Source of the DNA: Microvirga ossetica
Lineage (GTDB): Bacteria > Pseudomonadota > Alphaproteobacteria > Rhizobiales > Beijerinckiaceae
Direction of reading: 5' to 3'
Assembly: GCF_002741015.1 (NCBI RefSeq)
Contig: NZ_CP016618.1
Coordinates: 124,001 to 188,000, forward strand
Length of the DNA stretch: 64,000 bases
The translations under genes and the position numbers were made by a program. Below the pieces are notes generated by a model that was given only the letters and a program-made list of their open reading frames with translations, was not told where the DNA came from and made no database searches. Numbering within the stretch: position 1 is the stretch's first letter; each line of letters opens with the position of its first letter. Shown one piece after another: positions 39,261-47,119 of this stretch.

Positions 39261-40313
39261 TAGAGCATCGGACGATTACACGGACGCATATCCGGCGGCC
39301 TTGAGATAGTTCCAGCATTCCTGCGGCTCGAACAGATTGCAGATGTTGCCGACAGCTCGCCAGAGCGCGTCAACGGTTCGGGCTTCGGCTTTGCGCAGGT
39401 GTGCTTTGATCTTTGCGAAAGCCTGCTCAATTGGGTTCAAATCGGGCGAATATGCAGGCAGGAACAGGAACCAGGCACCTCGTTGCTTCAGACATTCCGC
39501 CGCCCTCGCACTCTTGTGGACCGCGAGGTTGTCGAGGATCACCACATCACCCTTCACCAGCGTGGGCGCCAGTTGCGTCTCAATATAGATGTCAAACGCC
39601 GAGCGCGTGATCGGGCCATCGATGATCCACGGCGCACTCAGCTCATGACAGCGCAGCGCGGCCAGAAAGGTGTGGGTCTTCCAGTGGCCAAAGGGGGCTG
39701 CAGCGCGCAAGCGCTGACCTCTGCAGCTCCGGCCGCGCAGGCGCGTCATCTTGGTATTGACGTAGGTCTCATCCAAGAACACCAACCGATATGGCTGCTG
39801 GCGCATCCGCGGCTGACGCTGCGTGTGCCAGACCCGGCGCTCCTCACGCACGTCGGCGCGTGCGCATTCCGCGGCCATCTGGGCTTTTTTATAGGTGAAG
39901 CCGTGCCGGCACAGCAGCCGCGAGAGAGTGGCCGGGGCGGCGACGATCCCATGCTCCTCCAGCAGCCGAGCCGCGAGTTCGGGCATGGTGATGTCCGGCT
40001 TGGCCTCGACGGCTTGGATCAGAAACGTCTCGTAGGGCGAAAGCCTCCGGCGTCCGGGTGGACGGCCCTGTCGCGCCGGAGTGGGCGATCCGGACGTCTT
40101 CTGGCGCTGAAGCAGCTTGATGGCGAAGCTGTCGCTGACCCCAAAGTGGCGCGCCGCGGCCCGGCAAGAGTGACCCGCTTCCACAAACGCCACCACGCGC
40201 ACGCGTAGATCGAGAGAGTAGCTCTGGGTCATGATCCACCTCCTGGTCAGAAGGGAATCACAGCTCCCGCCCAAAGTGAACCCGTTGAATCCGCGTTCCT
40301 GTCCGATGCTCTA
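39261..40313 (-). mobile_element. IS630-family insertion sequence
   Basis: The ends are inverted: TAGAGCATCGGACG at 39261 and the complement of 40300-40313, TAGAGCATCGGACA. Each end is bounded by TA, the IS630 target duplication. Removing the element joins GAGCCGAC-TA to GGGGAGGGG, the likely original site. It separates parS-like copies 1-3 from copies 4-8. It looks intact and recent. Confidence 0.85.
39276..40232 (-). CDS. IS630-family transposase
   Basis: 318 aa from [20 protein letters not shown]. An N-terminal helix-turn-helix ([20 protein letters not shown]) is followed by a second one and the DDE core: [13 protein letters not shown] (first Asp), [13 protein letters not shown] (second Asp) and [19 protein letters not shown] (final Glu). 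Full length, with no stops. It catalyses cut-and-paste movement into TA sites. The start 42 bases further upstream is less likely. Confidence 0.93.
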   Translation of the reverse strand: MTQSYSLDLRVRVVAFVEAGHSCRAAARHFGVSDSFAIKLLQRQKTSGSPTPARQGRPPGRRRLSPYETFLIQAVEAKPDITMPELAARLLEEHGIVAAPATLSRLLCRHGFTYKKAQMAAECARADVREERRVWHTQRQPRMRQQPYRLVFLDETYVNTKMTRLRGRSCRGQRLRAAAPFGHWKTHTFLAALRCHELSAPWIIDGPITRSAFDIYIETQLAPTLVKGDVVILDNLAVHKSARAAECLKQRGAWFLFLPAYSPDLNPIEQAFAKIKAHLRKAEARTVDALWRAVGNICNLFEPQECWNYLKAAGYASV

Positions 40314-40515
40314 GGGGAGGGGTTCTTAAGCTTGCACAAAATCCTGTAAAGGGGTTCGTAATCTGCAGGATTGGGCCTCAATTTTCAGCAGTCCTCAAGC
40401 TGGCGCGTCGTCGTGCACTGCCTCGTCCGTATGTGGCTTCACTCAGGATGAAGGGCTATGGCATGGCCGGCATTGGTGCGACGAGCTGAGTTCTTGCTGG
40501 CTGGACGGCCGTCGG

Positions 40516-40973
40516 AATTGTTAGCTTACAATTCAGTGTCCCAGCTTGCTCAGCTCGATCCACGGCAGGTGCCCTGAGCCTCCCGGTTGTAAGCTTCCAA
40601 TTGGCAACTACCTCTTCTGAAATCCCCGAGGGCAGGGGTGTGGCCCGGTAAGGATAGTGACGACGCCGTTCGTATCGATGGGGTGGGCTCATCCAAGGAC
40701 AACGCCTGAAAGGATCGCTAACGAAGTGAGCGGCTATGTAAGCCGAATTGTAAGCTCACAATTCGGCATCTTTCGTGCTCAAGGCTTTCGGCTCAGACCA
40801 TATGCCTCAAATTGTAAGCTTACAATCTTAGCTCCAACTTGGCCGCGAAGACAGCAAAGCGTATAGCAGGGCTTGTCCCATTGAAAGGTCGAATTGCCAG
40901 AATTCTCAAAGTAGCCTTCAGCAGGGGAGAGTAATCTCGATCCCGTCCGAAAGAAACTTGTAAGCTTACAATT
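40516..40973. repeat. parS-like palindrome, copies 4 to 8
   Basis: Five copies before repA: 40516-40533 (GTTAGC instead of GTAAGC), 40585-40602 (degenerate: first bases GG and TCC in the right arm), 40746-40763 (one change, CTCAC, but arms extended to GCCG...CGGC), 40810-40827 (last base C) and 40956-40973 (second base C). The core TTGTAAGCTTACAA is shared. A parS-like binding site for RepB is inferred from position, number and symmetry. Confidence 0.75.
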
Positions 40974-41308
40974 TCCCGCCCCTCCTTGATCTTGTCTGCC
41001 ATTGTCTCACTGCTGCCGATTTACATCTTTCTCCTGCGCGCCTTACCTCTAGCCGGACTGAATACAACTCCGTCGAGTCGCTTCAGCATCTTGGAAGGGG
41101 AGGGGGGCTGATTATAACACAGCCGATTCTGCCTCAGCGGAAACGATCCCAAAAAAAGCCTGCCCAGCCGCAGTCTACTTGCTTAAAAAGACGTTTTCCG
41201 AAGGGGAGTGTTTACGGATTGTTAAACCTCTTAGCTCCTACTGCTCATCAGCGCACATCGGCCCCCATCAGCCATTTCTGCGCAGATCCAGAGGCACGGA
41301 AAAGCAGT
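40974..41308 (+). promoter_or_regulatory. Leader and promoter region of repAB
   Basis: 335 bases without a gene between the last palindrome and the RepA start. It is relatively AT-rich, including GATTATAAC near 41111 and runs of A near 41150-41190, with one GGGGAGGG. It is a plausible repA promoter and perhaps an unwinding region; exact elements cannot be assigned. Confidence 0.4.
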
Positions 41309-42502
41309 ATGAGCACTCAGGCCGCATTATCGTACGAGACCGATAAAACCTTCCTTGAGCTCCTAGAAAATGACGCGGACGAGTTGGCCTCAAAGCTCCA
41401 GGCCCTCCAACGCCGCATTTTCCCACCACTCGCCAAGAAGGCGATCCGCCGTCTGACTTCTGCCGAAGCCGCCAAGTTCATCGGCATCGCCGAGGGCTAC
41501 CTCCGCCAGATCGCCATCGACGGAAAAGTTGAACTTTCAGAACCTCCGGTCAACGGCCGGCGCACCTACTCGGTGGAAGACATCGCCGCCATCCGTGAAT
41601 TGCTCGACGCTACAAACCCATCGCGTCAATACGTTCCCCATCGTCAGGGTGAAGACAAACTCCAGATCCTGTCGATCATCAATTTCAAAGGTGGCAGCGC
41701 TAAAACCACGACCACCGCTCACCTAGCCCAGTATCTGGCCCTAAAAGGCTACAGAGTGCTCGCTATCGACCTGGACCCCCAGGCCAGCCTTTCAACGTTA
41801 TTTGGTCATCAACCTGAGCTCGACGTGGGGGCAGACGAAACCCTCTATGGCGCTCTGAGGTACGATGATCGCCGAGTCGATATTCGGGAGATCATCCGCT
41901 CGACTTATCTACCCGGGCTGCACATCATCCCGGGAAACCTCGAGTTGATGGAGTTCGAGACAACAACTCCCCGTGCGAAGGAAGCCTCGACATTCTTTGT
42001 AAGGATCGCACAGGCCCTCGAGCCTGTCGAAGGTGAGTACGATGTCGTCCTCGTCGACTGCCCTCCCAACCTCGGGTACCTGACGATGGCCGCTCTCTGC
42101 GCGGCCACCTCGATCATGATCACCGTTCATCCGCAGATGCTCGATGTCCTCTCGATGGCTCAGTTCCTGCGCATGACAACTGATCTGCTCCAGGTCATCA
42201 ACAAGGCCCGGCCCATCGCGAACTACGACTGGATGTCGTATCTGATCACCAGATATGAGCCGAGCGACACCCCTCAGAACCAGATGGTGGGCTTTCTACG
42301 CTCACTGTTCGGTCCGCGGGTCATGACCAACGCTATGTTGAAGAGCACAGCCATCGCCGATGCTGGCTTAAGTAAGCAGACGCTCTACGAAGTCGATCGC
42401 CAGAAGTTTAACAAGGGCACGTACGATCGCGCCATGGAGTCACTCGATCTCGTCAATGGAGAGGTCGAGGCTCACATTCGCCGCACCTGGGGGAGAGTCT
42501 AA
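41309..42502 (+). CDS. repA: Plasmid partition ATPase RepA (ParA family)
   Basis: 397 aa from MSTQAALSYETDK; an earlier in-frame start at 41219 would add 30 unlikely residues. The N-terminal region holds a MerR-like helix-turn-helix (LTSAEAAKFIGIAEGYLRQI). The deviant Walker A is INFKGGSAKTTTTAHLAQYL, then LAIDLDPQASLS and DVVLVDCPPNLGYLT. Length and architecture match RepA of repABC plasmids. RepA with RepB moves the replicon by binding parS complexes and represses its own operon. Co-translated with repB (TAATG). Confidence 0.95.
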   Translation: MSTQAALSYETDKTFLELLENDADELASKLQALQRRIFPPLAKKAIRRLTSAEAAKFIGIAEGYLRQIAIDGKVELSEPPVNGRRTYSVEDIAAIRELLDATNPSRQYVPHRQGEDKLQILSIINFKGGSAKTTTTAHLAQYLALKGYRVLAIDLDPQASLSTLFGHQPELDVGADETLYGALRYDDRRVDIREIIRSTYLPGLHIIPGNLELMEFETTTPRAKEASTFFVRIAQALEPVEGEYDVVLVDCPPNLGYLTMAALCAATSIMITVHPQMLDVLSMAQFLRMTTDLLQVINKARPIANYDWMSYLITRYEPSDTPQNQMVGFLRSLFGPRVMTNAMLKSTAIADAGLSKQTLYEVDRQKFNKGTYDRAMESLDLVNGEVEAHIRRTWGRV

Positions 42503-43521
42503 TGGCTCGTCTAAATCTTCTCGCAGACCTTATTGATGAAGGAACCGCTCCCGCGGCCAATCAGCCGGTAGAGCAGGGCGACCGTCCGCACAAGGTCGAC
42601 CGGCCGTTTGCGTCGACGGACAAGAGGCCCTCACGTCCTACCCCACAACTCGGGACGATCACGCAAACCGTCGACGTGCTTGCGCGGGCTGAGGAAATGC
42701 AGCGGCAGCTCAGCCAGGGTCAAACGATTGTCGAGTTGGATCCTGCGGATCTCGATGCATCGTTCGTTCCTGATCGCATGGCCCCATCCGAAGAGGACCA
42801 TCAGGAACTTCTCCGATCCATTCGGGATCGAGGTCAGATCGTTCCTGTCCTGGTCCGTCCTCACCCGACGGAAAATGGACGATACCAGATCGCCTTCGGT
42901 CACCGGCGTGTTCGTGCTCTCAAGGAGCTCAGCCTAAAGGTCAAGGCCACCGTCAGAAACTTGACCGACGAGGAATTGGTCGTTGCTCAAGGGCAGGAAA
43001 ACAATGCCCGCACCAACCTCAGCTTTATTGAAAGGGCGCGCTTTGCTAAGCAACTCGAAGACAGGAAGTTCACCCGTGAAGTGATCTCCCAGTCGCTGTG
43101 CATCGATCCTGGCAATCTCTCTCGTCTGATCAGCGTCGCCTCCAGCATCCCGCTCGATATAATCGACGCAATCGGGCCGGCACCCAGCATCGGTCAAGGC
43201 CGCTGGATGGATCTGTCCGCGAGCATGGATAATCGGGCTCACCAGAAAGTCCGCAAAGCATTCACCAGTGATGACTTCCAGCGCCTCTCATCTGATGCGC
43301 GCTTCCAGTTTGTTCTTGCTCAGGTCAAGAAGACCGAACGTGCGCAGACAGAAGCATGGACGGCTACCGACGGGCTGAAGGTTGCCAAGTACACGCGCGG
43401 CGACAAGAAATTTCAGCTCACGTTGGATGAAAAGCTCGCCCCCGAGTTCGGGAACTTCCTACTCGCCAAGCTGGATAGCTTGTACTCGGAATTCAGAGCG
43501 CAGGCCCACAAGTCTGAATAA
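42502..43521 (+). CDS. repB: Partition protein RepB (ParB family)
   Basis: 339 aa. The ParB N-terminal domain contains SIRDRGQIVPVLVRPH, FGHRRVRALKEL and GQENNARTNLSFIERARFA; a helix-turn-helix (REVISQSLCIDPGNLSRLIS) follows. It should bind the AATTGTAAGCTTACAATT array upstream. The first 60 residues carry the RepA-interaction segment. The start overlaps the repA stop by one base. No repC replication gene follows, which is unusual. Confidence 0.95.
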   Translation: MARLNLLADLIDEGTAPAANQPVEQGDRPHKVDRPFASTDKRPSRPTPQLGTITQTVDVLARAEEMQRQLSQGQTIVELDPADLDASFVPDRMAPSEEDHQELLRSIRDRGQIVPVLVRPHPTENGRYQIAFGHRRVRALKELSLKVKATVRNLTDEELVVAQGQENNARTNLSFIERARFAKQLEDRKFTREVISQSLCIDPGNLSRLISVASSIPLDIIDAIGPAPSIGQGRWMDLSASMDNRAHQKVRKAFTSDDFQRLSSDARFQFVLAQVKKTERAQTEAWTATDGLKVAKYTRGDKKFQLTLDEKLAPEFGNFLLAKLDSLYSEFRAQAHKSE

Positions 43522-44387
43522 TGACATCGAACGGGGCTCAGCCAAATGGAAGGGCCCCGGCATCCGGTCTGTTTCCTTCTGCAACGATCTTCAGCACATC
43601 ATCTGGAAGGGATCTCTATAGTTCCGATGCCTCCGTGGCTGGTCCACAGTCGCGAATACGTGCAAAGGGCTCGAAGGGGAGGGGTATTCAAACGTTAGTT
43701 GGAAGTTCTAGAGCGGGCTATGTACACTTTTGCTTATCGCGAGCAATCGATCGTTTGCAAACGTCTCTCAAGCCATTTTGTTAACTAGCAGGGGAGGGGA
43801 GGGCTTTCCTACAGCCAGCGAAAGTGCTTTGAAAACAAAGGCTTTAGCGGTTCGGCTGGAGCCGAAAGGCCTAAATAGGTGCCCGTGATTTGATCTTTGA
43901 TGAAGCCGCTCACGGTGCAGCCGAGCGATGTGGCGCTTATCCGACCATCAGACCGTAGCCATCCCCTAAATACCTTCCTGTGGTGTACTTAGGTCCAACG
44001 ATATCAAAACCTTAGCAATAGGCCGAAGCGTGACTTCGGGAAAGGCTAGGTTCGGAAACCTTAAGTGAGTGAAGCCTTGCTGAAATCCATGCTGCTTCTG
44101 CTGCGATGATCAGTGGAGGGCAAGAGGCAATAAGCTGCCCAGTAGGCATTTACGACAGCAGGAGAGGGGAGGGCAGGTCAGGAGCGAAAAGCGGACCTTC
44201 ACACGGCCAAGCTGAAGGGCAGTCCGTGACCCGAAGCGGTCCATCAGCGTGGGATTGGCGAGCTTCCGAGATGGAGCGCAGCCATTGTACAACCGCGGTC
44301 TTCCGCTTCGAACAATGTGCTTTATCTTTAGAGGACGCAAACGTCTGGTCGGTAAGATCAACCGCTTCAAGCGCCTGGCGCCCCGGT
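43522..44387 (+). other. Region after repB where repC would be expected: no gene
   Basis: About 870 bases. An 87-codon frame begins on the repB stop (43521) but has no RepC resemblance. Four GGGGAGGG octamers lie here (43676, 43791, 43796 and 44166). The region stops at the left end of an IS6 element, so a repC gene may have been deleted with IS6 insertion. No 400-residue RepC frame or recognisable fragment was seen. Confidence 0.5.
43851..43866 (+). terminator. Hairpin downstream of repB
   Basis: TTCGGC, loop TGGA, GCCGAA: six paired bases in a small tight hairpin. There is no T run after it, so a terminator or antisense-RNA stem is only possible. Confidence 0.3.
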
Positions 44388-45203
44388 GGGCACCGTCAAA
44401 TTAACCAGAGAGTGACCGGATCAGGGCATACGTGAAGGATGAAATCTTCTCGCCAGCCTCGCTATGCCCGCCACCGGTTCCCTGCTGAGGTCATCAGCCA
44501 CGTTGTGTGGCTGTATTTCCGGTTCTCCTTGAGCCTGCGCATGGTTGAAGAGATGCTCGCTGCCCGAGGTATCCTGGTCAGCCACGAGATGGTACGGCAG
44601 TGGGCGATGAAGTTCGGCCAGGATTTTGCCAACCAGATCCGCAGGCGTCATCCGGCTCCTGGCGACAAATGGCATCTCGATGAGGTTGTGATCAGCATCG
44701 CTGGTAAAAAGCATTGGCTCTGGCGTGCCGTGGACCAGCATGGAGTCGTACTCGACATCCTGGTTCAGAGTCGGCGCAACGCGGAGGCGGCCAAGCGCTT
44801 GCTGCGCAAACTGCTGAAGCGTCAGGGCCGGTCACCGCGCGTGATGATCACGGACAAGCTGGCCAGCTATGCCGCCGCGAAGAAGGCTGTCATGCCGGGT
44901 GTGGAGCACCGCCAGCGTAAAGGCTTGAACAATCGAGCCGAAAATAGTCACCAACCGACCCGTCGGCGCGAGCGCATCATGAAGCGCTTCAAGTCAGCTG
45001 GGCAGGCCCAACGCTTTCTCTCGGTTCATGACCAGGTTGCGAACCTCTTTCGCCGTCCGTCAAACACCAATGCAGCTGACCATCGCGCATTCCGGGCGCA
45101 AGCCTTTATGACTTGGACTGAGGTGACCGGCGTTGCGCCGACCTTCTGATCCGCAGATGCAGAGCCGGCGTTTCGACCTCAACTCGTTAACTTGACGATG
45201 CCC
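44388..45203 (+). mobile_element. IS6-family insertion sequence, intact
   Basis: Ends GGGCACCGTCAAATTAAC (44388-44405) and GTTAACTTGACGATGCCC (45186-45203) form an 18-base inverted repeat with two mismatches. Length is 816 bases, right for IS6. No 8-bp target duplication is seen at the junctions (left ...CCCCGGT, right TTGGGTG...), consistent with a deletion or cointegrate event at one end. Confidence 0.88.
44439..45149 (+). CDS. IS6-family transposase
   Basis: 236 aa, the usual IS6 length. The DDE triad lies in KWHLDEVVISIAGKKHWLWR (first Asp), RVMITDKLASYAAAK (second Asp) and NNRAENSHQPTRRRERIM (Glu). An N-terminal helix-turn-helix (MVEEMLAARGILVSHEMVRQ) binds the ends. No stops or frameshifts. 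Replicative transposition by such elements often brings adjacent deletions, relevant to the missing repC. Confidence 0.95.
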   Translation: MKSSRQPRYARHRFPAEVISHVVWLYFRFSLSLRMVEEMLAARGILVSHEMVRQWAMKFGQDFANQIRRRHPAPGDKWHLDEVVISIAGKKHWLWRAVDQHGVVLDILVQSRRNAEAAKRLLRKLLKRQGRSPRVMITDKLASYAAAKKAVMPGVEHRQRKGLNNRAENSHQPTRRRERIMKRFKSAGQAQRFLSVHDQVANLFRRPSNTNAADHRAFRAQAFMTWTEVTGVAPTF

Positions 45204-45446
45204 TTGGGTGAGCTTGTGTTGGAATTGCGCACTCTCGTGATCCTTGACCATTAGAGCGGGGGCGAGCCGGGCCACATGACCGTTTCGGACGATGCGCCCT
45301 TCAGACACGAGACCGGCCCGGGAGACCTCCGCTGCACGATCACGGCGTGCCATCCTTTTGGGACGTTGACGCGCACACCGAGGCGCTCGTTTAGGAACTC
45401 GGCACCAGGTCATTGGGCTATGCCTCACAGGCTGCGGAGGACATCC

Positions 45447-45740
45447 ATGCGATCATCCTTGATGGGAGTGCTCGACGCTCTCGCCATTGTCCCGGTCCTT
45501 GCCCAAGCGCCAGAGGGAGTGCACATCCGCATTCGCGGGACTGTTGACCGGTTGGGGGGCGGACCCTGGTCGTCAGAACAGTCTCTGGACAGAGTCCGGT
45601 CACCATAGGTGAAGGTGACCTACCAAGGCTGGGAGGCGGACATCACGGTTCCGCCTGAGGTTCCCGGGGCCACCTTCGTGCCGAGGGACATGAGCCTCGT
45701 GAAGCTTGGCGCTGCGATCTTCATCTTTGGCCGCGGCAGC
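45447..45740 (+). pseudogene. Degraded exported protein (DUF5666-like)
   Basis: GGAGG precedes an ATG; the signal-like start MRSSLMGVLDALAIVPVLA and APEGVHIRIRGTVDRLGG resemble small periplasmic OB-fold (DUF5666-like) proteins. An in-frame TAG at 45606-45608 and a lost middle part follow, then the C-terminal VKVTYQGWEADITVPPEVPG and MSLVKLGAAIFIF in the same frame. After 45730 the reading decays. The family assignment is from memory of similar Methylobacteriaceae proteins. Confidence 0.45.
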
Positions 45741-45906
45741 CCGATGGCTCCCTGTCCGCGACCCGCGCAATTCACCGGATCTGCGGACCCGCTCGGGCGT
45801 AAGCCCGTCCAGGGCGGAGAGGTGATGCCGCTGGTGAGCAAACCGCAGGTCACCTTGCCTCGCGCCGGTCTCCGCCATCGCCGCTCGCAGCCTTGTACGG
45901 ATCGGA

Positions 45907-46170
45907 TCAGATGCCAGGGTCCCAGGCCAGCAGAGCATCAGGGGCGGATCCTACTGATGACTGCTGTCGGCGGTTCACCATTCGGGCATGGAGCTGCTTC
46001 ACCGTGCCGCTCGCGGTTGTCACGCACAGGAAGGGCAGGACGGCATGCACCAAAGCCGCTAGACCGGCCGTAAGCAGAGGACCGGCAAAGCTGAGGGCGA
46101 CGCCCATATGTTCGAAGTAGGATTCCCCCACAGACTCGGGATGCTCGGTGAATAGGCGTTTCACGTGCAT
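45907..46170 (-). CDS. Small membrane protein, DUF6356-like
   Basis: 87 aa. The start (MHVKRLFTEHPESVGESYFEHMG) and the single membrane span followed by HAVLPFLCVTTASGTVKQL match the DUF6356 pattern (TEHPxSVGExYxxHM ... LVHAxLPFxFxxTAS). GGAGG lies seven bases before the ATG. The last 20 residues look unconserved and may be a read-through tail. Function unknown. Confidence 0.65.
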   Translation of the reverse strand: MHVKRLFTEHPESVGESYFEHMGVALSFAGPLLTAGLAALVHAVLPFLCVTTASGTVKQLHARMVNRRQQSSVGSAPDALLAWDPGI

Positions 46171-46473
46171 GAGAACCTCCTACTCGTTCAGGGCATTATG
46201 GCTGGGTGCTGAACCGCTTTGAAGATATCCGGCGTTTTGACCACTGCCGTGATCAACCGCACACAGCGATGGGACACGCTGATCTGCTGAGCCAAGCCCT
46301 AAAGGCATACCCGATGCTGGATTCCCTGAGAAAGCCCAGCAAGCGAGCAACCCCGCTAAGTCGGAGAGCGCGGCCACGGGCAGGAGGCCGATCAAAGTGG
46401 TCTTGCCGGAGCTGGCCTCCCGAACTCTGGGGAAGCGTCGGCGGGCGCCGCTCCCCAGAACCGCATTGTGCCT
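46171..46473. other. Intergenic region, nothing recognised
   Basis: About 300 bases between two minus-strand small genes. Open frames here translate to unconvincing compositions and lack good start sites. Confidence 0.4.
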
Positions 46474-46701
46474 CTATGCGGCCGCGTCATAGCAATCCGC
46501 CGCATGGTCGAGAGACGGTGCCGTCTCCTCCGGATCGCGGCGGGTGTCGTCTCCCGCCGTCGGGCCTTGTGCCCCGAAGAGCTCTCGGTAATGCAGCACC
46601 TTGAATGTGTGGGCCAGCACTGCCTCGCGCGAGGGGCCTTTCATCACGTCCTCCCACTTAAGCGAGGGACACTGGTACTCGATGCCGAATGACGGATGCA
46701 T
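46474..46701 (-). CDS. Small hypothetical protein
   Basis: 75 aa from MHPSFGIEYQCPSLKWEDVM. AAAGGAGC stands nine bases before this ATG, which decides it over an in-frame start 108 bases upstream. Soluble and acidic toward the C-terminus. No family recognised. It faces away from the large regulator gene. Confidence 0.55.
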   Translation of the reverse strand: MHPSFGIEYQCPSLKWEDVMKGPSREAVLAHTFKVLHYRELFGAQGPTAGDDTRRDPEETAPSLDHAADCYDAAA

Positions 46702-47119
46702 GGTGAAGCTCCTTTGATTGGTTGCCGGCTTGCGCCGATCCCCATCGGGGATGCTTCGACCTTGACCCGTGCCCATGTGAGCGACCGTGGAAGCGTGCGA
46801 TGTATTCAAGGCTGTGAGCGTGGTAATGAGAGGATCTTCCCCTCCCAGCAGTCGGCGTCTGTCTGCTCCATAGAGTTTGCACGGCGCCGTCCCGCTGCTA
46901 CCCTGTGCATTCTATGGCCGACGGGATTTGGTGAAGAGGCTTGGTCGCTTTGTTCATTTCAGCTGTTGCAACCGGGATAGGTCCTGAGACGGATGGCGTA
47001 GCCAGCCGAGCAGTAGATGTCCTGCGAAGCTATCTGTCATTGAGGAGCAGTCTCCTCCACGAGAGCCGTGAACTATACTCTCAGCTGCAAATCAGCCCAC
47101 CTGGCAGAAAAGGTGATCT
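46702..47119. other. Divergent promoter region
   Basis: 418 bases between the 75-aa gene (minus) and the 1281-aa regulator (plus). No gene is convincing. AAAAGGTGA precedes the regulator start. No dyad stood out. Confidence 0.35.

Larger units (their letters stand above)
40314..44173 (+). repeat. GGGNAGGG octamers, plus-strand cluster
   Basis: GGGNAGGG occurs on the plus strand at 40314, 40630, 41097, 43676, 43791, 43796 and 44166, and further right at 48518, 51553, 54101 and 55150. No CCCTNCCC was seen to the right of 37855. Orientation is thus opposite to the cluster on the left. Confidence 0.55.

Noticed and set aside
43521..43784. 87-codon frame starting on the repB stop, considered as repC
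   Set aside because: Far too short for RepC, no RepC motif, Ser/Arg-rich composition.
46180..46395. 71-codon minus-strand frame
   Set aside because: No ribosome site, no motif and unnatural composition.
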